A stretch of DNA of 64,000 bases, taken from the NCBI RefSeq assembly GCF_001510645.1, contig NZ_LMVB01000001.1, positions 1,011,854 to 1,075,853 of the forward strand, written 5' to 3'. A program made the position numbers and the translations under genes. The notes under the pieces are model-generated. The model was not told the DNA's origin, did no database searches, and worked only from the letters and a program-made list of their open reading frames with translations. This DNA is from Paenibacillus sp. FJAT-29882 (GTDB lineage Bacteria; Bacillota; Bacilli; Bacillales; DSM-1321). Below are positions 55,162 to 63,966 of this stretch, one piece after another. How positions within the stretch are numbered: position 1 is the first letter of the stretch; each line of letters begins with the position of its first letter.

Positions 55162-56856
55162 TTATTGACTATAAAGTTCTTCGAAAGAATCGGCAAGAGC
55201 GTACCAATGCTGTGCTTTTATTTCATTTAATTGTTCCGTAAGTCTTATTGACAACATACTGTCGCTCACATGGAATTTTGTTAGTGGTTTACTATTTTTC
55301 AAGTTTTCGACTATCTTAAATAGCATCTTCTGGTAGGTTTCTTTAAATTCTCTATATTTTTGCGGGTGTTTTTCACATAATTCATTATATTGTGAGACCA
55401 CATAATGAATTTGGACGAAATTAAGGGGCTTATGTTCTAATGCTAATGCTAGCACATCAAAGTTAGGGAATTTTTCCATGAATTTATATAAATTACCCAT
55501 TGCCTCAGGAAAATTATTTGAAGATGTCGGGTGCTCCTGATGATAGCAAAATGTTGAAGGATCAATTATGAAGCGAGCACCATCTTTATAAAAACGATAG
55601 CCAAGTTCCCAATCCTCTGCCCCATAACCAAGAAATGATTCATCAAAATACCCAACTTTATCAAGCTGTTCTTTGCTGACTGATACATCTCCTGTTAGAA
55701 AGGCAATATAAGGTAGTGTATAATCACTTAAATCCATCCCAAATTGATTTAATCCATTCGTTAGCACCTGAGTAAAATACCAGTTTGGAAAGGATAAATT
55801 TTTAAAGCGATTTTCATCAATGTCTTTTTTTGTGATAAGAGGGAATGACATGTTGGAAGTGTGATGATTTTTTTTATATTCCTTATAGGGAAAAATAAAA
55901 TAAGGATCGCGTGGAACAAAGTCATCAATATGTTCCCATTGCTGCCTATTGAAGTTAGAAGTTAAAAAAGTATAGATCCCCCGATAGTGCATGGCACCAG
56001 TTACTACTACATTTTTATCATGTACGTGGTGTTTATAATGATTTTCAACGAAATCAGGTTCTGTTAGCATTTCTCCGTCGAGGAAGATAATGACTTCCCC
56101 CTCTGAAAGTTTGATCCCTAAGTTACGGGCACGCGATCTACCTTGATTTATGAAAGGTCGGACATATTTAAATTTAAAGGGAGGATCGAATTCTTTAGGA
56201 ATTCTAGCCGTTTGGTCATTGGAACAATCGTCTATTAAGATTACCTCGAATTCAGAGAAATCAAAGGTTTGTTTTAACAAGCAATAAAGCGACAATGAAA
56301 CATATTCATATTTATTAAATGAAGGCATAATAATACTTACTTTTATGTTATTCAGTTCTTTGTTTTTGACAATTAATTCGTAGTTCTCAATCTGCTGGCT
56401 ATTATCTAGTGGCTTGATCTCAGCTTGCTGGCTATTATCTAGTGGCTCGATCTCAGCTTGCTGGCTATTATCTAGTGGCTCGATCTCAGCTTGCTGGCTA
56501 TTATCTAGTGGCTCGATCTCAGCTTGCTGGCTATTATCTAGTGGCTTGATCTCAGCTTGCTGGCTATTATCTAGTGGCTTGATCTCAATCTGCTGGCTAT
56601 TATCTAGTGGCTTGATCTCAATCTGCTGGCTATTATCTAGTGGCTCGATCTCAATCTGCTGATTATTTTCTAGCGTCTCGATTTCAACTTGTTGTCTTTT
56701 TACTAACTGCTTGTTATCAACTATTTGTCTATTTCCTAACGGCTTATATGCAACCTGTTGTTCTTTTATTAGCCTTGTGTTTCCAAGCGTTTGCTTTTTT
56801 ACTACCTCATTGTGTATGAATATATTCTTATTTGTTTTTTTATTAGCATTCCCCAT
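55162..56856 (-). CDS. GT2 glycosyltransferase with N-terminal 11-residue tandem repeats
   Basis: A 564-residue protein. Residues about 1-175 are polar and carry tandem 11-residue units of the type LDNSQQAEIEP: eight near-identical, one altered (LENNQQ), with degenerate ones before. Next is a GT-A domain: VSIIMPSFNKYEYVSLSL, VILIDDCSNDQT, GRSRARNLGIKLSEGEVIIFLDGE (DGE at the DxD place, read in parts). A C-terminal galactosyltransferase-like motif GYGAEDWELGYRFYKDG follows. No signal peptide or membrane helix. ATG 56856 follows TGTGGAGGAAAAAG; the longer frame is rejected. Target sugar and acceptor unknown; a surface or spore glycan is possible (inference). Confidence 0.85.
   Translation of the reverse strand: MGNANKKTNKNIFIHNEVVKKQTLGNTRLIKEQQVAYKPLGNRQIVDNKQLVKRQQVEIETLENNQQIEIEPLDNSQQIEIKPLDNSQQIEIKPLDNSQQAEIKPLDNSQQAEIEPLDNSQQAEIEPLDNSQQAEIEPLDNSQQAEIKPLDNSQQIENYELIVKNKELNNIKVSIIMPSFNKYEYVSLSLYCLLKQTFDFSEFEVILIDDCSNDQTARIPKEFDPPFKFKYVRPFINQGRSRARNLGIKLSEGEVIIFLDGEMLTEPDFVENHYKHHVHDKNVVVTGAMHYRGIYTFLTSNFNRQQWEHIDDFVPRDPYFIFPYKEYKKNHHTSNMSFPLITKKDIDENRFKNLSFPNWYFTQVLTNGLNQFGMDLSDYTLPYIAFLTGDVSVSKEQLDKVGYFDESFLGYGAEDWELGYRFYKDGARFIIDPSTFCYHQEHPTSSNNFPEAMGNLYKFMEKFPNFDVLALALEHKPLNFVQIHYVVSQYNELCEKHPQKYREFKETYQKMLFKIVENLKNSKPLTKFHVSDSMLSIRLTEQLNEIKAQHWYALADSFEELYSQ
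56393..56788 (-). repeat. 33-nt tandem repeat array inside glycosyltransferase gene
   Basis: Units of 33 bases start at 56393, 56426, 56459, 56492, 56525, 56558, 56591 and 56624 (plus-strand wording tgctggctattatctagtgg ...). They are near-identical, differing at the Ala/Ile codon and the Lys/Glu codon. A ninth at 56657 is diverged, and three more degenerate units run on to 56788 in the same 33-base register. All keep the reading frame. Confidence 0.92.
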
Positions 56857-57243
56857 TTTTACTTTTTCCTCCACATCAACTGAATAATAATATAGAGTAT
56901 GAATCATTTCTTATTTTGATATTGGACTAATTCATCAGTTTTACAAACTTTGACAAAAGTAATCAAGTCTTTGTACAAAAATATTTTAATTATGTTAGAC
57001 GATTTACTAAAGGAGAACCAGCTGTGCATAGCTAGGCGGCATGTTACTAGTTTAAATAAGGTTCACTGTGAATTCATTCAGGAATCAGTTTTCGATATAA
57101 TCTGTCAGATAATTTGTCTTTTTATGATCTAACAATGGAACTTCTTAAGCAGGTTTTTATTTTGTTTCTTTTTCCCATGAGACTCTTCTGAGATTTCGGA
57201 CAGAATAGAAGTATTGTTTGCTTAGAAGAGGTGTCTTTAATTG

Positions 57244-58488
57244 ATGGAAAACCAGGAGTTCAGTGATCATAAAGTTAGCACTTGGTGTATTGTTAGTATG
57301 GCATCGATTCCGCTTGTGATGACATTAGGAAACTCAATGCTCATTCCGGTGCTGCCCGTTTTTGAGGAAAAGGTAGGAATTACTTCGTTTCAATCGAGCA
57401 TGATTATTACAAGTTATTCAGTTGCGTCGATTTTTCTTATTCCAGTTGCCGGTTATTTGTCTGATAAAATCGGCCGAAAAAAAGTGATAGTGCCAAGTTT
57501 GATTTTAGCGTTGATTGGCGGGCTGATTGCTGGTTTTGCTTCATGGAAATTGGAGAATCCATATATGGTGATCATTATCGGCCGGATCCTTCAAGGAATC
57601 GGTGCATCAGGCGCCATGCCGATTGTGCTGCCTTTAGTAGGGGATTTATATCAAGCAGATGATGAAAAGACTAGCTCTTGTTTAGGAATCATTGAAACCT
57701 CAAACACATTCGGAAAAGTACTAAGTCCGATATTAGGCTCACTATTTGCAGTTTTTCTGTGGTTTCTGCCTTTTTTCTCTATTTCCTTTTTTAGCTTCAT
57801 TTCGATTGTGCTCGTTTTTTTCTTTATTAAGAGTCCAAAGGAGAAAAAAGAGCCAAGAAAATTTAAAGAGTTTATGCGAAAGACAAAGCAAACCTTTAAA
57901 ATTGAAGGGAAATGGCTATGTACCATTTTTATCATTGGTGCGTTTGTTATGCTCGTTTTATTCGGTGTCTTATTCTTTCTTTCAGAAAATCTAGAAAAAA
58001 TTCATCACATAAAAGGTGTGCGAAAAGGCTTCGTGTTAGCGATTCCACTTTCTCTACTTTGCATATCCTCATTTGTGACAGGAAGAGCAATCAAAGGGAA
58101 TATTGCTATGATGCGGAAAATCGTAATGGTTAGTCTATTTCTCTTAGCTATTAGCGTCGTTTTTGTAGGCTATACACATGAAAAACTATTCTTGCTTCTC
58201 GTTATCACAAGTGTCTTAGGGGGAGCAATCGGAGCGATTCTTCCAGCACTGGATGCGATGATTACCGAAAATATTGCGAAAGATGAGCGAGGAACGATCT
58301 CGTCGTTCTATAGCTCCGCTCGCTTTATCGGAGTTGCGGCTGGCCCTCCGGTGATGTCATTGCTTATGAAGGATTATTTGAACATTACGTATATTGTTAC
58401 AGGGGTCTTAAGTATTTGCATTCTTTTTTTAGTATTTAAGTTTATCAAGAGTAAACCAGAGAAAGAAATAGGACCTTCGCCAGTATAA
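57244..58488 (+). CDS. MFS drug exporter, 12-TMS (DHA1-type)
   Basis: A 414-residue transporter with about twelve helices. LMGNS-type start region MTLGNSMLIPVLPVFEEKVG, motif A AGYLSDKIGRKKVIV (about 70-84), and motif B RILQGIGASGAMPIVLPLVGD (about 114). Antiporter motif C-like GKVLSPILGSLFA. A multidrug or sugar efflux pump is possible; substrate unknown. ATG 57244 lies behind AGAGGTG. Located where B. subtilis has mntR. The gap 56857-57243 contains only a short open frame without a ribosome site. Confidence 0.82.
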   Translation: MENQEFSDHKVSTWCIVSMASIPLVMTLGNSMLIPVLPVFEEKVGITSFQSSMIITSYSVASIFLIPVAGYLSDKIGRKKVIVPSLILALIGGLIAGFASWKLENPYMVIIIGRILQGIGASGAMPIVLPLVGDLYQADDEKTSSCLGIIETSNTFGKVLSPILGSLFAVFLWFLPFFSISFFSFISIVLVFFFIKSPKEKKEPRKFKEFMRKTKQTFKIEGKWLCTIFIIGAFVMLVLFGVLFFLSENLEKIHHIKGVRKGFVLAIPLSLLCISSFVTGRAIKGNIAMMRKIVMVSLFLLAISVVFVGYTHEKLFLLLVITSVLGGAIGAILPALDAMITENIAKDERGTISSFYSSARFIGVAAGPPVMSLLMKDYLNITYIVTGVLSICILFLVFKFIKSKPEKEIGPSPV

Positions 58489-58680
58489 AAGCGAGGTTTC
58501 CTGAAAAAGAATCTAATCCTTTCGTTGTGGGACAGCCTTTATTTTTCAATTATCGGAATGTATGTTCGTTTTATTGTAAGTCGGATGTACAAATCCATCA
58601 TTTAATCAAAAGAAACAGTAATAAAATCCTCAGCTCCGGATTAAAAATGTAACAAGACCGGATGATGGGGGAGGACTTCA

Positions 58681-59562
58681 ATGATTATTGATGGGGTATT
58701 TTCCGGTGGTGGAATTAAGGGGTTTGCTTTAGTTGGAGCCGTTCAGGTGATGGAAGAACAAGGCTTTGTCTTTAAACAATCTGCAGGAACGAGTGCAGGG
58801 TCAATCATTGCGGCTTTACTGATAGCTGGGTATACGGGTGAGGAAATGAAAGAAATTTTGAATGAAACGAATATTGAAGAGCTATTGGATCCACGGAGAA
58901 TCTTACCTATTCCATTTGTGAAATGGCTGATGCTGTATCGGAAAATGGGATTATTTAAAGGGGATGCACTTGAAAAATGGATTGCAGCTAAGCTTGCTAA
59001 GCGCGGCATTGTTACGTTTGGCGATATTCCATATCAATCATTACGGATTATTGTAAGTGATATTACGAATGGACAGTTAGCGGTATTGCCAGATGATCTT
59101 GATAAGTATGGCGTAAATCCACTTGAATTTCCAGTTGCAAAAGCTGTGAGGATGAGTTGTAGCATTCCTTATTTTTTTGAGCCAGTTAAATTAAAATGGC
59201 GTCAGTCGAGCAGTTTATTTGTAGATGGCGGGATTTTAAGTAATTTTCCGATGTGGCTATTTGAAACTGAAGAAGGTAAGAAAACGCGTCCAGTTATCGG
59301 AATGAATCTAAGAGGGGATGGGCTTGGCAAAAAAGTAGATGAAATCAATAACGCTGTGGAAATGTTTGCAGCACTTTTTAAAACAATGAGAGATGCACAC
59401 GATTCTCGATATATATCGAAAAAAGTAGCCCAAAATATCTTGTTTATTCCGATGACGGGGATATCGGCTACTGATTTTCATTTAACGGAAGACAATAAAG
59501 AGATGTTAGTTGAGCGAGGGAGAAAGTGTGCAGAGACTTTTTTAAAAAACTGGACGTATTAA
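58681..59562 (+). CDS. yqhO: Patatin-like phospholipase YqhO
   Basis: A 293-residue patatin-family hydrolase. Oxyanion loop SGGGIKGFALVGA (about 8-20), nucleophile elbow GTSAGS (about 39-44) and catalytic Asp in the VDGGIL motif (about 181-186). Likely acts on phospholipids or other esters; cytoplasmic or membrane-associated. GGGGGAGG before ATG. Same order as in B. subtilis. Confidence 0.9.
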   Translation: MIIDGVFSGGGIKGFALVGAVQVMEEQGFVFKQSAGTSAGSIIAALLIAGYTGEEMKEILNETNIEELLDPRRILPIPFVKWLMLYRKMGLFKGDALEKWIAAKLAKRGIVTFGDIPYQSLRIIVSDITNGQLAVLPDDLDKYGVNPLEFPVAKAVRMSCSIPYFFEPVKLKWRQSSSLFVDGGILSNFPMWLFETEEGKKTRPVIGMNLRGDGLGKKVDEINNAVEMFAALFKTMRDAHDSRYISKKVAQNILFIPMTGISATDFHLTEDNKEMLVERGRKCAETFLKNWTY

Positions 59563-59573
59563 TTCTCTATAAT

Positions 59574-59761
59574 GTGTGTTCAAAAAGGAGGATAAAAAGA
59601 GCCGAGAAGTTCGAGGAGCGTATCTCGAGAGGGTCGGACTTGCATAGGATGTGCTGACTTCTGTGTTGCGCACAGGACGTGCGCGGTTTAACAGAAAGGT
59701 CATTCATGAGCTTTGAAGCAATGCGCAAGCTTTTTTACCGGACTATTTGAACATCCTCTAT
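59574..59761 (-). repeat. Family A element, copy 6, inverted
   Basis: Reverse orientation: gtgtgttcaaaaaggaggat to tttgaacatcctct. Contains gacttctgtgttgcgcacag gacgtgcgcggtttaacaga, i.e. the cruciform in reverse. Lies between convergent yqhO and yqhP. Confidence 0.75.
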
Positions 59762-59765
59762 AAAA

Positions 59766-59886
59766 CTCAAAGAGCATCTTTCCCAACTAAAACGATAAAA
59801 AAGGTTTAGATTTTCAAATTGAATCACTATGAAGGGCGGTGCGGAGCTGATTTTGCGAAGCCCCGCACCTTATTCATAGAAAAAGA
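59766..59886 (-). repeat. Family C repeat
   Basis: Ctcaaagagcatctttccca...gaatcactatgaagggcggtg...gaagccccgcaccttattca. It adjoins the family A copy and ends before the yqhP stop. Confidence 0.62.
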
Positions 59887-59899
59887 AAAATCGGACTGC

Positions 59900-60265
59900 T
59901 TAAAAATGCGCCCGATTTTTCTTTTTATTTTTTTTACCTTCAATCACGGTCAAATGGATATCAGATTTCTTTCTGATTCGATTTTTCTTTGTTGAGTTTG
60001 CAGCTTTTGAAAAACTAGTGATATTGCTTTTACTCTTTGTTCTTTTCTTTGTCTTTCTGGCAGCTTTCTTAAAAGCTCTTTGCCCGGCATTCCCATGTTT
60101 GTCTTGTGTAATCATGCGATATATGAAAAAGATAGCGCAAGCAATAACGATTATGACGATGATATTTCGCAAAAAACCAACTGGATCATTTACGACTTTG
60201 GCAAATAACCCGAAAATTCCCAAGGCGATGATTCCGTAAATTATATAAGACAATGAACGATTCAA
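59900..60265 (-). CDS. yqhP: YqhP-like membrane protein
   Basis: A 121-residue protein: two N-terminal hydrophobic helices (SYIIYGIIALGIFGLFA and LRNIIVIIVIACAIFFIYRM), then a strongly basic tail (KKAARKTKKRTKSKS..., many lysines). Matches YqhP by layout and position. TTG 60265 (eight bases from AGGAGG) is chosen; another TTG at 60268 is possible. Function unknown. Confidence 0.75.
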   Translation of the reverse strand: MNRSLSYIIYGIIALGIFGLFAKVVNDPVGFLRNIIVIIVIACAIFFIYRMITQDKHGNAGQRAFKKAARKTKKRTKSKSNITSFSKAANSTKKNRIRKKSDIHLTVIEGKKNKKKNRAHF

Positions 60266-60362
60266 CAAAGACACCTCCTTAAGAGCATCATGAGCAAATC
60301 TAAGTCATTTTAAACGCCCGAAGGAAAATTAATTTTCCTGACATGGGATATTCTCTTAAACT

Positions 60363-61322
60363 TTACACGATATCTTCGTTTTTTAAATCTTGTTCAGTAC
60401 GACTTTCCAATTTCATCAACTCGTTAAAGGAAGCAAGTGCCACTTCAACTTGTGTGTCATCAGGCTCTTTCGTTGTCAGCAATTGCAACCATAATCCAGG
60501 GTACCCTAAATAACGAAGCACAGGTACATCTCTTAATTTATTCGTAAGCTGAAGAACTTCGAAAGATATTCCGAGGACGACTGGAATTAAGGCAATTCGA
60601 CTGACGACTCTTGACCAAAGCGGTTCAGTTGGTACAAACATATAAACAAAGATGCCAACAACGACTGTGAAAAGAATGAAGCTACTGCCACAACGGTAAT
60701 GAAGCCGAGAAGAAGCTTGAACGTTTTCAACACTTAGAGACTTACCACTTTCGAAGCAGTTGATCACTTTGTGCTCTGCACCGTGATACTGAAATACTCT
60801 CTTGATCAGCGGCGTTAAGGATACAAAATAAATATAGACAAGTAATAGAAGTAGTTTGAAAGCTCCTTCCACTAAAATTTGGGAAGTATGACTTTGGAAA
60901 ATCGGTCGAGTTAGCTCAGCTAAAAACATGGGAACTAGCGTGAAAATAAACTTACCAAACAGAAAGGAGATGATTCCGATGGCAGCGACACCTAGCCACA
61001 TTGTAAGCTTAGATTCTTTTTTTGACTCATTTACTTTTCCGGGTTCTTCTGGTGCATCTTCTTCAAATTGCTCGGTTGAAAAATTTAAGTGTTTAGATCC
61101 GGTAGCGCTCGAGTCAATAATCGCCACAATACCGCGCAGAAACGGAATTTTTTTAAAACGTTGCAGGAGGGGCTTGCTTTGTCGCGGCAGGTGATAGTAG
61201 TCAATGGTTGAATCTTTTCGGCGTACGGCTGTTACGGTATGATGTTTGCCGCCAAACATAACCCCTTCAACAACGGCCTGCCCGCCATATGCAGGTTTTT
61301 TTGTATCAGACATTGTAGACAC
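60363..61322 (-). CDS. yqhQ: YqhQ membrane protein (DUF1385)
   Basis: A 319-residue integral membrane protein of the DUF1385 family: YGGQAVVEGVMFGGKHH near the start, QYHGAEHKVINCFESG (about 178-193), and several helices. Hydrophilic histidine-rich loops (HGAEHK) are conserved. Function unknown. Start uncertain: GTG 61322 has the best spacing from AAGGA. Confidence 0.82.
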   Translation of the reverse strand: MSTMSDTKKPAYGGQAVVEGVMFGGKHHTVTAVRRKDSTIDYYHLPRQSKPLLQRFKKIPFLRGIVAIIDSSATGSKHLNFSTEQFEEDAPEEPGKVNESKKESKLTMWLGVAAIGIISFLFGKFIFTLVPMFLAELTRPIFQSHTSQILVEGAFKLLLLLVYIYFVSLTPLIKRVFQYHGAEHKVINCFESGKSLSVENVQASSRLHYRCGSSFILFTVVVGIFVYMFVPTEPLWSRVVSRIALIPVVLGISFEVLQLTNKLRDVPVLRYLGYPGLWLQLLTTKEPDDTQVEVALASFNELMKLESRTEQDLKNEDIV

Positions 61323-61761
61323 CAACTTATCCTTATATTTACTGGTTTTTCATCTAGTGTTACTCTCTTATTCATGTATGAACAGGTCGCTCTATTTATG
61401 AAGTAATATGGTAAATAAACCTGTTATTGATTGATAAGATCAAACATCCTTCTAAGAAGAAACTCCACGCATTTTGATGTTCTCTTAATCATACAAAACT
61501 AACCAGTTTTTTGCAATAACGACGTGCTTATAATGAAAGAAAAAAATGCTTGGTCAATACCCTCAAAAATAACGGTGGCATTGAATGGGCGCTTAACAAC
61601 AAATCTCTGCTAAAATCGGTCATTTCCAATCCAAGTCCAATTATGAGATCTTCGCACATAGGCTGATATACTCCAGATGGAAAAAATCCATTTTGAGCCT
61701 GCGAATTAAAAATGCGGAAATGATTCCATCGCTTATGGGACATACTAGTAACGGAGGTGTT

Positions 61762-62283
61762 ATGTGTATGTCGAATAGACCGAAACAAGTGAACGGCGTC
61801 GTATACCATGAATCAATCTTAAGGGATGTTTTTGTTATTGGCGTATATGGAGGTTTCCTTTGGTGTGCGGTAGGACTTGTTGCTGCTTTTTTTCATTTTA
61901 TGGATGTTAGTCCAAAGTTTATTTTTACATCTTGGTCAAATGCTGCTTGGATTCATACTTGGCTTGGGGCAGTGGTGACTCTCATTATTTATAGTATTGT
62001 ATCCATTGTTTTTGCGTACCTGTACTATGCCCTTTTTCGTAAAGTGAATCATATTTCTGCTGGGATTGTGTACGGAGCTCTTTTATGGCTTATTTTTATC
62101 CTGATCCTTCAACCGATCTTTCCTGATCTGCCTTCTTTTTCAAAAATGACAGCAGATACAGGGATTACAAGTATATGTTTATTTATCTTATATGGGGTAT
62201 TTGTAGGGTATTCAATTTCTTATGAATATGGGGAACTACAAAGGGCGTTAAATAGGGATAAATCTGAGGAGGAGACGAGCTGA
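61762..62283 (+). CDS. yqhR: YqhR membrane protein
   Basis: A 173-residue protein with four membrane helices and short loops, as in YqhR, which lies between yqhQ and aroQ in B. subtilis. SWSNAAWIHTWLGAVVTLIIYSI and ISAGIVYGALLWLIFIL are characteristic. Start ATG 61762 or 61768 behind ACGGAGG. Upstream interval 61323-61761 shows no recognisable feature. Function unknown. Confidence 0.8.
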   Translation: MCMSNRPKQVNGVVYHESILRDVFVIGVYGGFLWCAVGLVAAFFHFMDVSPKFIFTSWSNAAWIHTWLGAVVTLIIYSIVSIVFAYLYYALFRKVNHISAGIVYGALLWLIFILILQPIFPDLPSFSKMTADTGITSICLFILYGVFVGYSISYEYGELQRALNRDKSEEETS

Positions 62284-62390
62284 AATTTGTAAAAGGTAGT
62301 AAGATAATTCGCAATTATGATAGAATATTGATGGTGAGCATTCTTTCGGGGAGCACTAAAAGGTAGTTGGAGTTAAGGGGGGAGTGGGAC

Positions 62391-62828
62391 ATGGAAAAAA
62401 TTTTGTTAATAAATGGGCCTAATCTAAATAGGCTGGGGAAACGGGAACCTAAGCATTATGGAAAAGTGACATTACGTGATGTGGAGAAGAGTGTTGCGGA
62501 CTTGGCTGATGAGTTAAATCTTGAACTAAGCTGTTATCAGTCTAATCATGAAGGGGATATTATCGATAAACTACACTGGGCAGAGGATGCCGATTTTGCA
62601 GGGATTATTATCAATCCTGGAGCATTTACACATTATAGCTATGCAATTCGTGATGCAATAGCAGGAATTGATGTTCCAGTTATCGAAGTACATATATCTA
62701 ATATCCATGCACGGGAAAGTTTCCGTCATGTTTCTGTAACAGCCCCAGTCACAGCTGGACAAATTGTCGGTTTAGGTGTCAAAGGCTATCTACTTGCCTT
62801 AAGAGCCATCGAAACGATAATAAAGTGA
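62391..62828 (+). CDS. aroQ: 3-dehydroquinate dehydratase, type II
   Basis: A 145-residue dodecamer-forming shikimate-pathway enzyme. Motif INGPNLNRLGKREP (about 6-19), with the catalytic tyrosine probably in HYGK. QSNHEGDIIDKLHWA follows, then NPGAFTHYSYAIRDA (about 76) and EVHISNIHARESFR with the catalytic His and Asn. ATG 62391 after GGGGAGTG; earlier start rejected. Normal family length. Confidence 0.95.
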   Translation: MEKILLINGPNLNRLGKREPKHYGKVTLRDVEKSVADLADELNLELSCYQSNHEGDIIDKLHWAEDADFAGIIINPGAFTHYSYAIRDAIAGIDVPVIEVHISNIHARESFRHVSVTAPVTAGQIVGLGVKGYLLALRAIETIIK

Positions 62829-62880
62829 AACTTTCCCTCAGTGGGGGGCTTACTGTCCATTAAAGCAGGATAAAGGAGAG
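62826..62880 (+). repeat. Family D fragment between aroQ and yqhT
   Basis: Agtgaaactttccctcagtg gggggcttactgtccattaa agcaggataaagg. It keeps flanks of family D but lacks the second stem arm. It reaches the yqhT ribosome site (AGGAGAG). Confidence 0.5.
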
Positions 62881-62886
62881 ATAGTT

Positions 62887-63948
62887 ATGGAGAAACTAGA
62901 GAGATTCCGCTCACAATTGGCTAAAAAAGGCGTGGACGGCTTTTTAATTACGAGTACATACAATCTGCGCCATATGACGAATTTTACCGGAACCGCAGGT
63001 CTTGCTTTGATATCAGCAAATGAAGCGAAATTTATTACAGACTTCCGCTATGTGGAGCAAGCAGGTAATCAAGCGACTGGGTACGAGGTTGTTCAGCACA
63101 AAGGGACGATCATCGAGGAAGTGGCTAATCAAGCGAAGAAGATGGGGATTAAACAACTTGGTTTCGAGCAAGACCATATGACATTTGCGACATTTAAAGC
63201 ATATGAAGCTTTAGTAAATGCCCAACTTGTACCTGTATCAGGGATGATCGAGAATTTACGCTTGATAAAGACTTCTTCAGAGATTAATATATTAAAGGAT
63301 GCTGCTGCGATTGCAGATGCTGCATTTACACATATTGTTGAATTTATTCGTCCTGGGATTTCCGAGCTGGACGTTTCAAATGAACTTGAATTCTTTATGA
63401 GAAAACAAGGTGCCACTTCTTCATCCTTTGATATCATCGTGGCTTCTGGGAAAAGATCGGCTCTGCCACATGGTGTTGCAACAGATAAAATCATTGAAAA
63501 CGGTGATTTTGTCACGCTTGATTACGGTGCTTATTATAACGGGTATGTATCAGATATTACGCGCACACTTGCAGTTGGAGAACCAGCTGCAGAGCTAAAA
63601 AAAATCTATGATATTGTTTTAGAAGCACAGTTACGGGGTATGGCTGGAATTAAACCAGGCATGTCTGGAAAAGAAGCGGATGCCCTTACTCGAAACCTCA
63701 TAGCTGAGAAAGGCTTTGGTGAGTATTTTGGCCATTCAACGGGACACGGCATTGGGCTTGAAGTGCATGAAGGTCCTGCGCTTTCTCTCAAATCCGAAAC
63801 AATTCTTGAACCAGGAATGGTTGTAACTTGTGAGCCGGGAATATATGTGCCTGGTTTAGGCGGTGTTCGTATTGAAGATGATACGATCATTACAGTGGAA
63901 GGTAATGAAGCATTAACACATTCAACAAAAGAATTAATTATTTTATAA
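62887..63948 (+). CDS. yqhT: Xaa-Pro peptidase YqhT (M24 family)
   Basis: A 353-residue metallopeptidase cleaving Xaa-Pro dipeptides or Xaa-Pro N-termini. N-terminal creatinase-like half, then the pita-bread domain. Metal ligands: two Asp in LDYGAYYNGYVSDITR (about 216-232), His in GHSTGHGIGLEVHE (about 283-296), Glu in TCEPGIY and in RIEDD. Position before efp is conserved; relief of proline-rich peptide products is plausible. AGGAGAG before ATG. Confidence 0.92.
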   Translation: MEKLERFRSQLAKKGVDGFLITSTYNLRHMTNFTGTAGLALISANEAKFITDFRYVEQAGNQATGYEVVQHKGTIIEEVANQAKKMGIKQLGFEQDHMTFATFKAYEALVNAQLVPVSGMIENLRLIKTSSEINILKDAAAIADAAFTHIVEFIRPGISELDVSNELEFFMRKQGATSSSFDIIVASGKRSALPHGVATDKIIENGDFVTLDYGAYYNGYVSDITRTLAVGEPAAELKKIYDIVLEAQLRGMAGIKPGMSGKEADALTRNLIAEKGFGEYFGHSTGHGIGLEVHEGPALSLKSETILEPGMVVTCEPGIYVPGLGGVRIEDDTIITVEGNEALTHSTKELIIL

Positions 63949-63966
63949 GCAAGCAGGAGGAAAAAA

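Noticed and set aside
56393..56656. Direct repeats considered as a CRISPR array
   Set aside because: The units are contiguous with no unique spacers and lie in frame within a gene.
56414..56662. 82-residue plus-strand frame of repeats SSGSISACWLL
   Set aside because: It is the other strand of the 33-nt repeat array in the glycosyltransferase. A 33-base period keeps all frames open.
56950..57132. 60-residue frame between the glycosyltransferase and MFS genes
   Set aside because: No ribosome site and no family resemblance.
61528..61809. 93-residue minus-strand frame before yqhR
   Set aside because: Overlaps the yqhR start, with no ribosome site or recognisable sequence.
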